Shown here in pieces: positions 25,033 to 32,878 of a DNA stretch of 64,000 nucleotides. The stretch is taken from assembly GCA_018920185.1 (NCBI GenBank), contig JAHLMT010000002.1:93871-157870 (forward strand), in the 5' to 3' direction. The translations under genes were made by a program, and so were the position numbers. Origin of the DNA: Candidatus Aenigmatarchaeota archaeon (GTDB lineage: Archaea > Aenigmatarchaeota > Aenigmatarchaeia > CG10238-14 > SCSR01). A model generated the notes under the pieces. The model was not told the DNA's origin, did not search any database, and was given only the letters and a program-made list of their open reading frames with translations. How positions within the stretch are numbered: position 1 is the stretch's first letter; each line of letters starts with the position of its first letter.

Positions 25033-25311
25033 GTGCAGCAAATCGTTGTCGTAAAACGAAGGGGACGAAAAGTGAATTTCGACGAAAGGAAAGTTTATGC
25101 ATCAATTTACTTTGCTTGCATGAGCGCATATTATAGTGAAATAAAGTGTGAAAAAATAGCTGAAAAAGTTACAAAGAATTTAAAAAAATGGTTAAAAAAT
25201 AAAAGAATCGTAAGTTCTTCTGAAATAAGACGAAAAGTTATGAAAGAATTGAAAGATGCGAAAATCGCATTCCATTATGATAAGCACTTGCCCAATTTGT
25301 CTAAATTGTGA
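25033..25311 (+). CDS. Stand-alone ATP-cone domain protein
   Basis: A 92-residue protein that is little more than one ATP-cone: IVVVKRRGRKVNFDERKVYASIYFACMSA at the start and a helical remainder. ATP-cones bind ATP/dATP and usually sit on ribonucleotide reductase or on NrdR next to a zinc ribbon. Neither partner is here, so the role is unclear; it may bind DNA or a reductase in trans. GTG start with a TATA-like TTTATCTTTAAAAA about 20-30 nt upstream suggests a leaderless message. It overlaps the VKOR gene by 4 bp. Confidence 0.8.
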   Translation: MQQIVVVKRRGRKVNFDERKVYASIYFACMSAYYSEIKCEKIAEKVTKNLKKWLKNKRIVSSSEIRRKVMKELKDAKIAFHYDKHLPNLSKL

Positions 25312-26342
25312 TGATGATGAAAGAATCTACCAGAAGATTAATAACAATGTGGGTAATGTTATTATTATCAATAGCTGGTTTAGTTGTAGCTGGCTATCAA
25401 ACATACGAACACTACTTTTTAACAACAAGTATATGCGACATTTCAGCTACACTTTCTTGCTCTGTAGTAACAGAATCACGATATGGTGAGTTTCCTCCAG
25501 ATTCAGGAATAGCCGTAGCAGCTTATGGTGTATTATGGTGGGGGGTGTTAATTGTGCTAATTTATCAAAATCTCAGAAAAATATCCAAAAATGAATTTTA
25601 CATTTCCCTGTGGATAATCTTAGGCTTGTTATTTGTTTTCTACCTTCTTACAGTAGAGCTTTACATTCTTCCGAGAGAAATTGGAATGATTGTAATATGT
25701 CCTTTATGTACAGTTCAACACATTTTCATAGGAATTTTATTAGTCCTAAGCTTCCTGTTGCTTCGAAAATCAATTAAATCATACTTGAAAAATTTGTTTT
25801 TTATCGAGAAAGAAGGAAAAGGAAAGCAGATAAATCCAAAACCACTTTTTGTTCTTGGTACGGCTTTCATAATAACGATCGGCGGTTATTTCATCCTAGG
25901 CAGTGGATTAAGAGAAATTAATTATTATGATTTCGCCAAATGTCTAGCTGACAAGAATGCGACCATGTATGGGTTCAAAGCGTGTCCTAACTGCAACAAA
26001 CAAGAGCATATTATTGGAAGAGAAGCATTTGAAATGTACATAGAAGGAACAGGAAGATATGTTTTGTGCAGACCTGAATCAGAAGGTAGCAAACCGATAG
26101 GTGTGAGACTGCAAAATATAAGCATACTCACAGAGTACAAGGATAAAATATCTCCTCTCACAACCCAGGCAGAATTGTGCTCATTAATGGTGGGTAAAGG
26201 TACACCAACTTGGATAATTAATGAAAAACAAGTTGTCGGCTGGAAAACTATACCAGAACTTTCTGAATTATCCGGATGTCCTGTACCCGAAAATTTCAAA
26301 GGAGAGATTGTAGGTAAGGGTAAAAGAATAACTCCCGTCTAA
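25308..26342 (+). CDS. VKOR-thioredoxin fusion (disulfide-forming membrane enzyme)
   Basis: A 344-residue vitamin K epoxide reductase homologue. About five transmembrane segments carry the loop cysteines of ICDISATLSCSVV (43 and 51 region) and the quinone-side motif CPLC in VICPLCTVQH. After a last membrane helix near residue 185 comes an outer thioredoxin-like domain with CPNC in FKACPNCNKQEH and a cis-Pro-like GTPTWIIN. Such fusions oxidise cysteines of exported proteins and pass electrons to quinone, replacing DsbB/DsbA. It is followed after 2 nt by a CcdA-like gene, so oxidation and reduction arms are encoded together. Confidence 0.92.
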   Translation: MMMMKESTRRLITMWVMLLLSIAGLVVAGYQTYEHYFLTTSICDISATLSCSVVTESRYGEFPPDSGIAVAAYGVLWWGVLIVLIYQNLRKISKNEFYISLWIILGLLFVFYLLTVELYILPREIGMIVICPLCTVQHIFIGILLVLSFLLLRKSIKSYLKNLFFIEKEGKGKQINPKPLFVLGTAFIITIGGYFILGSGLREINYYDFAKCLADKNATMYGFKACPNCNKQEHIIGREAFEMYIEGTGRYVLCRPESEGSKPIGVRLQNISILTEYKDKISPLTTQAELCSLMVGKGTPTWIINEKQVVGWKTIPELSELSGCPVPENFKGEIVGKGKRITPV

Positions 26343-26344
26343 AG

Positions 26345-27196
26345 GTGAGTAAAATCGCGGCTGAGTTATTAGGATTGGTAAATATAGAAAGATTAACAAT
26401 ACCAACCATAGTAGTCGGTGCATTCATCGATTCTATAAATCCATGTGCTATTGGTGTGCTCATTTTCCTGATTGCTTACTTAATGAAAGTTTTCAAAAGT
26501 AGAAAAATGTTGCTGTTGGGAGGTGGATTGTACATAACTGCTGTTTATGTTACATATTTTCTTGCTGGTATCGGACTATTAACAGCGATACAAAATGTTA
26601 CCATAGCTTATTACTTTTATTGGTTGGCGACTTTCATTGCATTTAGTGCAGCTGCATTTGAAATAAAAGATTTCTTTTGGTATGGGCGAGGATTTTCCTT
26701 ACAGTTATTTCCTGGGGGTGCACAACGTTTAACGATATTAGCAAATAAACTGGAGAATATTTCTAAAAAAACACCACAGTTGGCTTTGTTAATGACTTTA
26801 CCAATAGGGTTTGCCGCATCGGCATTTGAATTGCCATGTACAGGTCAGGTTTATCTGACGATATTGGCTTTAGTAAGAAGTGCAGCCGTGTCACAATGGC
26901 TTCCCTTGCTTCTGTTTTACAATTTCATCTTTGTGCTTCCATTGATTGTGATAACAGGGTTGATGTTTATAGGTATATCCAGCCACATTCTCGAAAAATG
27001 GAGAAAGAAAAACAGACGTTATATGAGACTTTTAGTAGGATTGTTTTTATATAGCTTAGGAGGATTACTCTTATGGTATATATACAACGAATTTACATAC
27101 GGAGCTTTCATACGACCGTTGACTTTCCTCTTGTATGCATCTCAAGTATCAATCATAGCTTATGTGATTTACAAAGGATTTTTCGAAAAAGATTAG
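26345..27196 (+). CDS. CcdA/DsbD-like transmembrane electron carrier
   Basis: A 283-residue membrane protein with six to eight helices. The two membrane cysteines are in DSINPCAIGVLIFLIAY (near residue 33) and FELPCTGQVYLTIL (near 164), the pair that carries reducing power across the membrane in CcdA and DsbD. GTG start only 2 nt after the VKOR-thioredoxin stop indicates one operon. A likely electron donor inside is one of the thioredoxins of this window; the outer acceptor may be one of the anchored thioredoxin-fold proteins encoded below. Confidence 0.88.
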   Translation: MSKIAAELLGLVNIERLTIPTIVVGAFIDSINPCAIGVLIFLIAYLMKVFKSRKMLLLGGGLYITAVYVTYFLAGIGLLTAIQNVTIAYYFYWLATFIAFSAAAFEIKDFFWYGRGFSLQLFPGGAQRLTILANKLENISKKTPQLALLMTLPIGFAASAFELPCTGQVYLTILALVRSAAVSQWLPLLLFYNFIFVLPLIVITGLMFIGISSHILEKWRKKNRRYMRLLVGLFLYSLGGLLLWYIYNEFTYGAFIRPLTFLLYASQVSIIAYVIYKGFFEKD

Positions 27197-27291
27197 CAGA
27201 ATTTGCAGATTTTAGGCTCACCTTTCTGATGTTTCTTCAAATCTTTTTTCTCAACCATTTTCCCACATGAACCGCATTTGATTTTAGGCAT
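27193..27291 (-). CDS. 32-aa zinc-finger microprotein
   Basis: Not in the ORF track. MPKIKCGSCG at the start and ICKFC at the end give two CxxC knuckles, with one His between, in only 32 residues. Similar mini zinc ribbons exist in archaea. Its last 4 bp overlap the convergent CcdA-like gene. Confidence 0.6.
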   Translation of the reverse strand: MPKIKCGSCGKMVEKKDLKKHQKGEPKICKFC

Positions 27292-27420
27292 AAAATAAAT
27301 ATACTTTTCTTAACTTATAAAATTAAAATTCGTCAATCTTAACTAGAAGATAAATCAAAAATTATTTTTTTAATTTTGTACCATTAAAAATATTAATAAG
27401 AAAAACGATAAACTTTATAT

Positions 27421-27909
27421 ATGATTCTGAGAAAAGAACAAGTCTGGGTTCTTTTAAGATTGGGAATGGGATGGATTTTCCTGTGGGCGTTTTTTGACAA
27501 GTTATTTGGATTAAGTTTTGCTACCACACCAGATAAATCATGGCTTGCTGGAGGTTCACCAACTTATGGATTTCTGAAGTTTGCTACTTATGGACCACTC
27601 GCTTCATTCTACCATAGTTTGGCGGGAAGTGTTGTAGTCGACTGGTTGTTTATGCTCGGATTACTTGGCATAGGAACAGCATTAATATTAGGAATTGTAA
27701 CTCGGATTGCAAGTTATGCCGGTATAATAATGATGATTTTAATGTGGAGTGCTCTTTTACCGCCTAAAAATAATCCATTCCTGGATGAACATATCATCTA
27801 CGCATTAGTTCTGTTGAGTTTATCAACAGTAAGAGCAGGTCAATGGTTTGGTCTCGGAAAATGGTGGAGTAAGACGAGATTAGTTAAAAAATACCCAATC
27901 CTAGAGTAA
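27421..27909 (+). CDS. DoxX/DoxD-like membrane protein
   Basis: A 162-residue membrane protein with four helices. LLRLGMGWIFLWAFFDKLFGL at the start and the GIVTRIASYAGIIMMILMW segment fit the DoxX family, whose DoxD member is part of a thiosulfate:quinone oxidoreductase in Acidianus. Its place just after VKOR and CcdA genes suggests a quinone-linked or thiol-redox job. The ATG follows directly on ACTTTATAT, so the message probably has little or no leader. It abuts the convergent zinc-finger/thioredoxin gene. Confidence 0.85.
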   Translation: MILRKEQVWVLLRLGMGWIFLWAFFDKLFGLSFATTPDKSWLAGGSPTYGFLKFATYGPLASFYHSLAGSVVVDWLFMLGLLGIGTALILGIVTRIASYAGIIMMILMWSALLPPKNNPFLDEHIIYALVLLSLSTVRAGQWFGLGKWWSKTRLVKKYPILE

Positions 27910-28419
27910 TTATTTCTTCTCAAGGGGACAATTTGTTAATTTACTTAACTTTTCTAAGCTCTGTACACCTGAATAACTTTTACCATCGATTATCCAGGTG
28001 GGATACCCACGAATATTGTTTTCCACACAAAGTTCAGGTTGTGCGTTCTTTCCTTTAGGATCACATTCAACATACTTCACAAATTTTATAGATGGTCCAA
28101 ACATTTTCTTTTGCTCTGCACAATGTGGACACCAATAAGCCCCATAAAATACAGCTCCTTTTTCTGTCAAGCATTGAGCAAATTCATCGTATAAGCCAGG
28201 TTCAACAAATCTACCAGTAATAGAAGTGAAAGCAAAGTAACCTATAACACCAATAACTAATAACGCAGAAACTACTCCAATTATCGGCACTTTGGCTAAT
28301 GTTCTTTTTCTTTCGACTGTTGTAATAATAACTTCTTTATGTATAACATTCTTGTGTTGCTTCAGCGCTTCATTAGTTTTGAATTTCCTGTTGCATATGT
28401 CACAAGAAACCTTTTCCAT
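27910..28419 (-). CDS. C2H2 zinc finger - TM - thioredoxin fold fusion
   Basis: A 169-residue protein of unusual build. Residues 5-29 are a classical C2H2 finger, CDICNRKFKTNEALKQHKNVIH, on the cytoplasmic side. A transmembrane helix follows (IIGVVSALLVIGVIGYFAF), then an outer thioredoxin-like domain with CPHC in AYWCPHCAEQKK and a Pro loop RGYPTWIID. The outer part should act in disulfide chemistry together with VKOR and CcdA. I start it at the third of three ATGs because a paralogous N-terminus at 39729 starts there; 28425 is possible. The finger-coding DNA is nearly identical to that of the gene at 39058. Confidence 0.85.
   Translation of the reverse strand: MEKVSCDICNRKFKTNEALKQHKNVIHKEVIITTVERKRTLAKVPIIGVVSALLVIGVIGYFAFTSITGRFVEPGLYDEFAQCLTEKGAVFYGAYWCPHCAEQKKMFGPSIKFVKYVECDPKGKNAQPELCVENNIRGYPTWIIDGKSYSGVQSLEKLSKLTNCPLEKK
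28336..28419 (-). repeat. 84-bp zinc-finger module, copy 1
   Basis: Codes for the N-terminal C2H2 finger. Aligned without gaps to 39646-39729, it differs at 6 of 84 positions by my count, while sequence on either side is unrelated. Confidence 0.85.
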
Positions 28420-28469
28420 CATCATATTTCTAGTGAGAAATATTTAAGAACTTTACGAAATTTGTCCAA

Positions 28470-29000
28470 TTATTGAAATATCCTCGCATATATGTATCTT
28501 CTACCGATAATATTTGCTAAACTTGTTCTTCCATGACCGTCTATTAAAAATCCAGTTCTCTCACCTTGGTAGTTAAGAAGAAAAATCCATATGGATGGTA
28601 TCTCAAACCCTCTTTCGACATAAGACTTTAATTCACTTTGAACATCTCCAAGATTTACTGGTGTAAAATCTTCATAATAATAACAGCTTTCACCTTGATA
28701 ACAAGTTCCTTTAATCAATCCCAAAGGCACTTTTTTGGGTGGTGGCAATCGTGTAAATCCACTATTGACCCCTTTGACAATTGATTCGGCATGGTCTGCT
28801 AAGTCCATAGAAAGTATGTTATTCAATTTTCTCTCTCTGGCTCTTCCCTGTTTTAATAATACAATCTCCTCCAGTAATGAGAACAAAATCATATATTTAT
28901 CCAGATCTTTAAGGGGGTTGTAAGTCTTTCTTAATTCGGCATTTAGTTGTTGAAATTCTTTTTGAAGTCTTCTGATCCTTTTTTCTATTTCTTCTACCAT
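28470..29000 (-). CDS. ParB/sulfiredoxin-fold-like protein
   Basis: A 176-residue soluble protein. The first ~55 residues form a charged helix pair (KRIRRLQKEFQQLNAELRK). The C-terminus IFLLNYQGERTGFLIDGHGRTSLANIIG has the ParB/Srx-type motif DGHxR followed by an A..iG helix, the ParB nuclease-like core that binds nucleotide. No helix-turn-helix is attached and no ParA gene is nearby, so it is not an ordinary partition protein. A CYQGESCYYYEDF segment precedes the core. Function unknown. Confidence 0.65.
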   Translation of the reverse strand: MVEEIEKRIRRLQKEFQQLNAELRKTYNPLKDLDKYMILFSLLEEIVLLKQGRARERKLNNILSMDLADHAESIVKGVNSGFTRLPPPKKVPLGLIKGTCYQGESCYYYEDFTPVNLGDVQSELKSYVERGFEIPSIWIFLLNYQGERTGFLIDGHGRTSLANIIGRRYIYARIFQ

Positions 29001-29101
29001 TAGAAAATATTGTTAATTAACTTTTATGAAATTATCTTTTCTTGCCTTTCATTTATGTTTTGAAAACATAGTTCAATCTACTCCTTTTCTGAATCTTGAT
29101 T

Positions 29102-30187
29102 CTACACAGTTTTTATAATTTCCTTCTTTTTGCTTTTTAACTTCGTTAAATACTCAGAAGCCGCAATAAATGCTTTTGCACCTTCACCAGCTGCAACTAT
29201 CACTTGCTTTTCACTTATATCTGTACAATCGCCAGCAGCAAATATTCCAGAGACACTCGTGTGATTGTTTTTATCAATAACTATTTCATCTCTGTCATTT
29301 AATTTCAACAAACCTTTGACAAAATCTGTGCTAGGTTTATACCCAACGTTAATAAAAACACCGTCTACACTTATCTTTCGCTCTTTGCCATCTTGAGAAA
29401 TTCTAATACCTTTAACAATTTGATCACCAAAAATTTCTAATGTTTTAGTTTTGGTCAGAATCTCAACTTTCGGATGATTTCTAACAAAATCTGTTGAAGG
29501 TCCCAACTGTTTTATCTCATCTGCAATTTCAATTAGATACACCTTTGATGCTATGTTGACTAACTGAGAGGCAGCATCTAACCCAGATCTACCACCGCCG
29601 ATAACAGCAACAACTTTATCTTTGAATAATGGTGCATCACAATGTGCACAAAATGATACTCCTCTTCCTATGTAATCAAGTTCTCCTGGGATGTTCAAAG
29701 TTTTGTTAACTCTTCCAGTTGCAATTATCAAAGCTTTTGAGAAATATGTAGAAGAATCTGTCAGCACATTAAAGCCTTCTTTTCCAGCTTCAATTTTATT
29801 AACGGTTTCATATTTAACTTCTATGTCAAAACTTCTAAAATGTTCTTCAAATTTTTGTTCTAATTCAACACCTGTAATGTAGTGATAACCTAAGTAATTT
29901 TCTATTGGATATGTGTTGATTTTAGTCTGACCACCGATGTCTTTACTTATAACACAAAAATCTAACCTCTGCCTTGCAGCATATATCCCAGCAGCTAATC
30001 CTGCAGGACCACAACCTATAATAATCAAATCATATTTATCTTTCACAGGCTTACTCGTTATTTCCTTCTTTTGTAATTTTGTCTGTTCTAAACTTCCTAA
30101 TGTTTTCCAGTATCTAAAAGCGAATTTCATAAACTGGAAAAATAATTTAATTTTATACCCAAAAGTCTTTAACACCATATAAAACAT
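29102..30187 (-). CDS. Thioredoxin reductase-like flavoprotein with N-terminal amphipathic extension
   Basis: A 361-residue relative of thioredoxin reductase. FAD motif IIIGCGPAGLAAGIYAARQ, redox pair CAHC in GVSFCAHCDAPLF, second Rossmann motif VIGGGRSGLDAASQL and GIFAAGDCTDISEKQ are all present. Unlike trxB at 9155, it carries about 45 extra N-terminal residues rich in aromatic and basic residues (GYKIKLFFQFMKFAFRYW), which may tie it to the membrane. In this setting it could supply electrons to the CcdA-like carrier through a thioredoxin. Start could be codon 1 or codon 4. Confidence 0.88.
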   Translation of the reverse strand: MFYMVLKTFGYKIKLFFQFMKFAFRYWKTLGSLEQTKLQKKEITSKPVKDKYDLIIIGCGPAGLAAGIYAARQRLDFCVISKDIGGQTKINTYPIENYLGYHYITGVELEQKFEEHFRSFDIEVKYETVNKIEAGKEGFNVLTDSSTYFSKALIIATGRVNKTLNIPGELDYIGRGVSFCAHCDAPLFKDKVVAVIGGGRSGLDAASQLVNIASKVYLIEIADEIKQLGPSTDFVRNHPKVEILTKTKTLEIFGDQIVKGIRISQDGKERKISVDGVFINVGYKPSTDFVKGLLKLNDRDEIVIDKNNHTSVSGIFAAGDCTDISEKQVIVAAGEGAKAFIAASEYLTKLKSKKKEIIKTV

Positions 30188-30577
30188 CGTTATTTTTGCT
30201 CAATTAATTAAACCAATCCTTTAATTTCTTTAGTACTCCTCGTAAATAAAGCCAACGGCATTTCTCAATTTGTCCATCTTCAACAAAATCTCAAAGAGGT
30301 TCACAACTATAGAACGCAATAAACTGTCTAAAATCCCCAAATAGCCCTCAAGCTAAAACTACACAGATTAAGTAAAACAATCAAAGCTATAAATAAATCT
30401 ATATCCCAACAATCGAGAGTAACTGAGTAGCAACTTGTATAGCACTAGTTAGTTATCTACTCTATCCAAGTGTTTTTACCTTGTAAAGCAAAAATGTCAT
30501 GACCAGGAAATTCTCTGAAGATGGCTATCCTTAAAATCCATTCGATATTTTGGCATTATCTTTGTTTTACCATTACA
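30188..30577. other. 390-bp gap without a supported gene
   Basis: No ORF with start, ribosome site and coding-like composition on either strand, and no tRNA-like or clear hairpin element. It holds the promoter of the 30187 gene and the 3' end of the metal operon ending at 30578. Confidence 0.5.
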
Positions 30578-31087
30578 CTATCTTCTCTTTTTAATTACAA
30601 CTTTTCCTGTGAAAAGTAAAATTAAAACCACAAATAGTACAATAGCTAAAATCCAACCAATTGCAGAAAAAATTAGAAGTGCGTTGTAACTTGTGTAACA
30701 AGCTGGATAATAGTTGCCCATCATCCTCGTCATCATAGGTATCATATACTTACCCATCATTCCCTGAAAGACGGTTTCACATCCCAACCAATTTTTTCCC
30801 ATTGTAATGTGCATTTGTCTTAGACTCTCAGAGCCTTCACCACCCATCATAACATCCATCTGTTCATGTAATTCTTTATTACCTACCATTCTGTCCATTA
30901 CAGCATCTCCCAATTCTTCAAATTCGTGTTCAGAAATTTTATTGCAATCTAAATCGCTCGCCCGGCTAACATTTTGATTCGATATCATATGATTCATTAT
31001 ATTATCAACAGATTCAATTTCCATGTGAGCATATACAAAATTGACTAAGAATAGAATACTCGCAAATGTAATTAATATCTTTTTCAT
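30578..31087 (-). CDS. Exported Met/His-rich protein, possible copper binder
   Basis: A 169-residue protein with a cleavable-type signal (ILITFASILFLVNFVYAH), an outer domain rich in Met and His (MNHM, MDVMMGG, MGKYMIPMMTRMMG) with two or three cysteines, and a C-terminal transmembrane helix plus basic tail (IGWILAIVLFVVLILLFTG). Clusters of methionine outside the membrane commonly bind Cu(I). It is the last gene of the minus-strand operon that includes the CCxHH membrane protein. Function inferred from composition and context. Confidence 0.7.
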   Translation of the reverse strand: MKKILITFASILFLVNFVYAHMEIESVDNIMNHMISNQNVSRASDLDCNKISEHEFEELGDAVMDRMVGNKELHEQMDVMMGGEGSESLRQMHITMGKNWLGCETVFQGMMGKYMIPMMTRMMGNYYPACYTSYNALLIFSAIGWILAIVLFVVLILLFTGKVVIKKRR

Positions 31088-31115
31088 ACAATCAACTTTT
31101 GTTTTTTTTAACTAA

Positions 31116-31160
31116 TTATTGATGGTGTTTGCACTTTCTACTTCCGCAACATTTTGGCAT
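31116..31160 (-). CDS. 14-aa Cys/His microprotein
   Basis: MPKCCGSRKCKHHQ: three Cys and two His in 14 residues. A full Shine-Dalgarno AGGAGG lies about 8 nt before the ATG, and the start is 4 nt past the stop of the CCxHH protein gene. Such a peptide could bind copper or zinc. Its shortness means only the ribosome site and composition support it. Confidence 0.5.
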   Translation of the reverse strand: MPKCCGSRKCKHHQ

Positions 31161-31163
31161 ATA

Positions 31164-31835
31164 CTAACCTCCTAAACATTCCTTATATCTATCAGGATGA
31201 TGACTCATGTGTTCTCTCCAAGCTCCATCTGTATATCCTGGTGGTGTTGTACATTTATCATTTAATTCAGTTGCAATAAATTTTCTATAACCAACATATT
31301 TCTTGTACCATTGATACACTAGGAACGAAAAAACTACAATTAACACTATAAGAACTACGCCAAAAGTAATCTGCAACAATACTTTTCTATCTATATTGAA
31401 TTTTACTCTATTTTTCTTCGCAAGATTTATCATACTAATTATACCTACTATGTTTGAAACTATACCAACTGCAAGTAAAACTGGTTGATACTGTAATAGA
31501 AATACACCAACAGCTGACACACCAAGAATAGGCATTACATCAGTTACATGATGAACACAGCATGCTACCATTGATGTCATGGATATACCTCCACATGCAC
31601 CAGTTGTGCCTGTAGACATTTTCATAAAATTTCTGATATAAATAAAAAGACCAACCTGAACTCCAAATCCAATTACAAGTGGAGTCATCAAGTACCAGAA
31701 CTCTACGAATCTACCAATAGCATAATTCAATCCTTGAAACAAACTAACAATTATCAAGTACAGAAAAATAAGCGATAAGCTTGATAAAATACCGTAAATA
31801 ATAGACTTTCTCCAAATCTTAGTTTTTCTAACCAT
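31164..31835 (-). CDS. CCxHH-motif membrane protein, metal-associated
   Basis: A 223-residue protein with about six membrane helices. The core GACGGISMTSMVACCVHHVTD places Met, CC and HH in or next to a helix, as expected for soft-metal handling; similar unnamed membrane proteins occur beside copper genes in other microbes. After the last helix the C-terminus has HMSHHPDRYKECLGG, another possible site. It overlaps the 23-aa ORF upstream by 8 bp. I cannot say whether it transports or senses metal. Confidence 0.72.
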   Translation of the reverse strand: MVRKTKIWRKSIIYGILSSLSLIFLYLIIVSLFQGLNYAIGRFVEFWYLMTPLVIGFGVQVGLFIYIRNFMKMSTGTTGACGGISMTSMVACCVHHVTDVMPILGVSAVGVFLLQYQPVLLAVGIVSNIVGIISMINLAKKNRVKFNIDRKVLLQITFGVVLIVLIVVFSFLVYQWYKKYVGYRKFIATELNDKCTTPPGYTDGAWREHMSHHPDRYKECLGG

Positions 31836-31899
31836 TCTTACAACACTCTATCATAGCTTTTGCTATCTTTTTAAGTATCTGTTTAAATCTGAATCTCAT
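31828..31899 (-). CDS. 23-aa basic microprotein ending in a CC pair
   Basis: Reads MRFRFKQILKKIAKAMIECCKNG: an amphipathic basic helix with vicinal cysteines. Its ATG overlaps the previous stop (ATGA) and its end overlaps the next gene, so it fits the operon's spacing exactly. Confidence 0.5.
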   Translation of the reverse strand: MRFRFKQILKKIAKAMIECCKNG

Positions 31900-32240
31900 C
31901 TATAAACACCTGACAATATCAAATAAACAATCAAAACTCCAAAAAGAATTACCAACGGCTTTATTAAAAGTAAGTTCTTGTTTTCAGTAGTTTTAACTCT
32001 TCTTTCTAGAAAATACATAAATCCTACCACCGAACCTCCCATAAGAATCGCAACAATACTCTGGGGAATGGCATATCCGATTAATTTCATCACCAACAAA
32101 CCTGACCATGTTGAAACAATAGTTGCGCAAATTGCACAAATCTCGAATTTAAAAATTCTCTTTATCAAATTTCTTAGAACTAGCCATGTGAAATAAATTC
32201 CTACCATTGTTAGCAACACATAATAAATTACATCAACCAT
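31896..32240 (-). CDS. Small membrane protein with CAIC motif
   Basis: A 114-residue protein with about four membrane helices. FKFEICAICATIVSTWSGLL places a CxxC at a membrane boundary. It follows the 169-residue gene without any gap and overlaps the 23-aa ORF by 4 bp. The same layout of helices with a CxxC is seen in its operon partner (HCPLC), so the two may form a complex. No recognised family. Confidence 0.65.
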   Translation of the reverse strand: MVDVIYYVLLTMVGIYFTWLVLRNLIKRIFKFEICAICATIVSTWSGLLVMKLIGYAIPQSIVAILMGGSVVGFMYFLERRVKTTENKNLLLIKPLVILFGVLIVYLILSGVYR

Positions 32241-32750
32241 TTACATCACCAAATATAAAACTAACGAACTCGTAATGAGCGATAGAATAAAAATAAAAAT
32301 AGACTGATAAGGCAGAAAATTTCTGTTTCTATTAAATTTTCTAAGAATCTCATGAAGTTTGAATGACGCGAAAGATACTCCAATTCCAATTAATGTGCCA
32401 AATAGAATCCTATCAATACCAAATATCTTGAAAGGATTTGGAGGACCAATTAATTTAGCAAAATAAAATGTTACAATTGTGAGGATAAAGAATATAATCA
32501 ATACTATGACAGGTTGAAATGGGATATACTCCTTTCCCTTATTGTGTCTTTTAACCATATTGTTTATCCACAATCCAGTTGCTACTACCATCCCTCCGAC
32601 AAATACACCAACAATAGAATCGTCAACACCGTACCATCTAGTAAATGCTACTGCTGCACCAGTTGCCGCTGTACACAAAGGACAATGTGCTAATACAGTT
32701 GAAATTAAAAAAATAAAGGAAAAAAGAAACGAAATAAAATAAAATTTCAT
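32241..32750 (-). CDS. Membrane protein with HCPLC motif
   Basis: A 169-residue protein. A first hydrophobic segment like a signal (YFISFLFSFIFLISTVLA) leads straight into HCPLCTAATGAAVAFTRWYGVDDS, then four more helices. The His-CxxC just outside the membrane suggests a metal or redox site. Similar unnamed proteins with HCPLCT and GVDD motifs are known to me only as hypothetical. It is adjacent, without a gap, to the CAIC protein gene. Confidence 0.7.
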   Translation of the reverse strand: MKFYFISFLFSFIFLISTVLAHCPLCTAATGAAVAFTRWYGVDDSIVGVFVGGMVVATGLWINNMVKRHNKGKEYIPFQPVIVLIIFFILTIVTFYFAKLIGPPNPFKIFGIDRILFGTLIGIGVSFASFKLHEILRKFNRNRNFLPYQSIFIFILSLITSSLVLYLVM

Positions 32751-32770
32751 ACATCACCTCTTGCATAATT

Positions 32771-32878
32771 TCAGTAGCAACCTTTTCCTCCCCTATTTTT
32801 CATCCTACAAAAGTTTTTGTGATCTAGCTTCATTCCACATTGTTCACATCTCGACATTCCTAATCCAAATTTAACCAT
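32771..32878 (-). CDS. 35-aa Cys-rich microprotein
   Basis: Not in the ORF track. MVKFGLGMSRCEQCGMKLDHKNFC and a final GCY give four cysteines and a histidine in a knuckle-like layout. The ATG overlaps the end of the upstream gene by 8 bp, so it is coupled within the metal operon. Metal binding is inferred. Confidence 0.6.
   Translation of the reverse strand: MVKFGLGMSRCEQCGMKLDHKNFCRMKNRGGKGCY

Noticed and set aside
25256-25489. 77-residue ORF overlapping the VKOR gene start
   Set aside because: Out-of-frame shadow of VKOR, which has clear family motifs.
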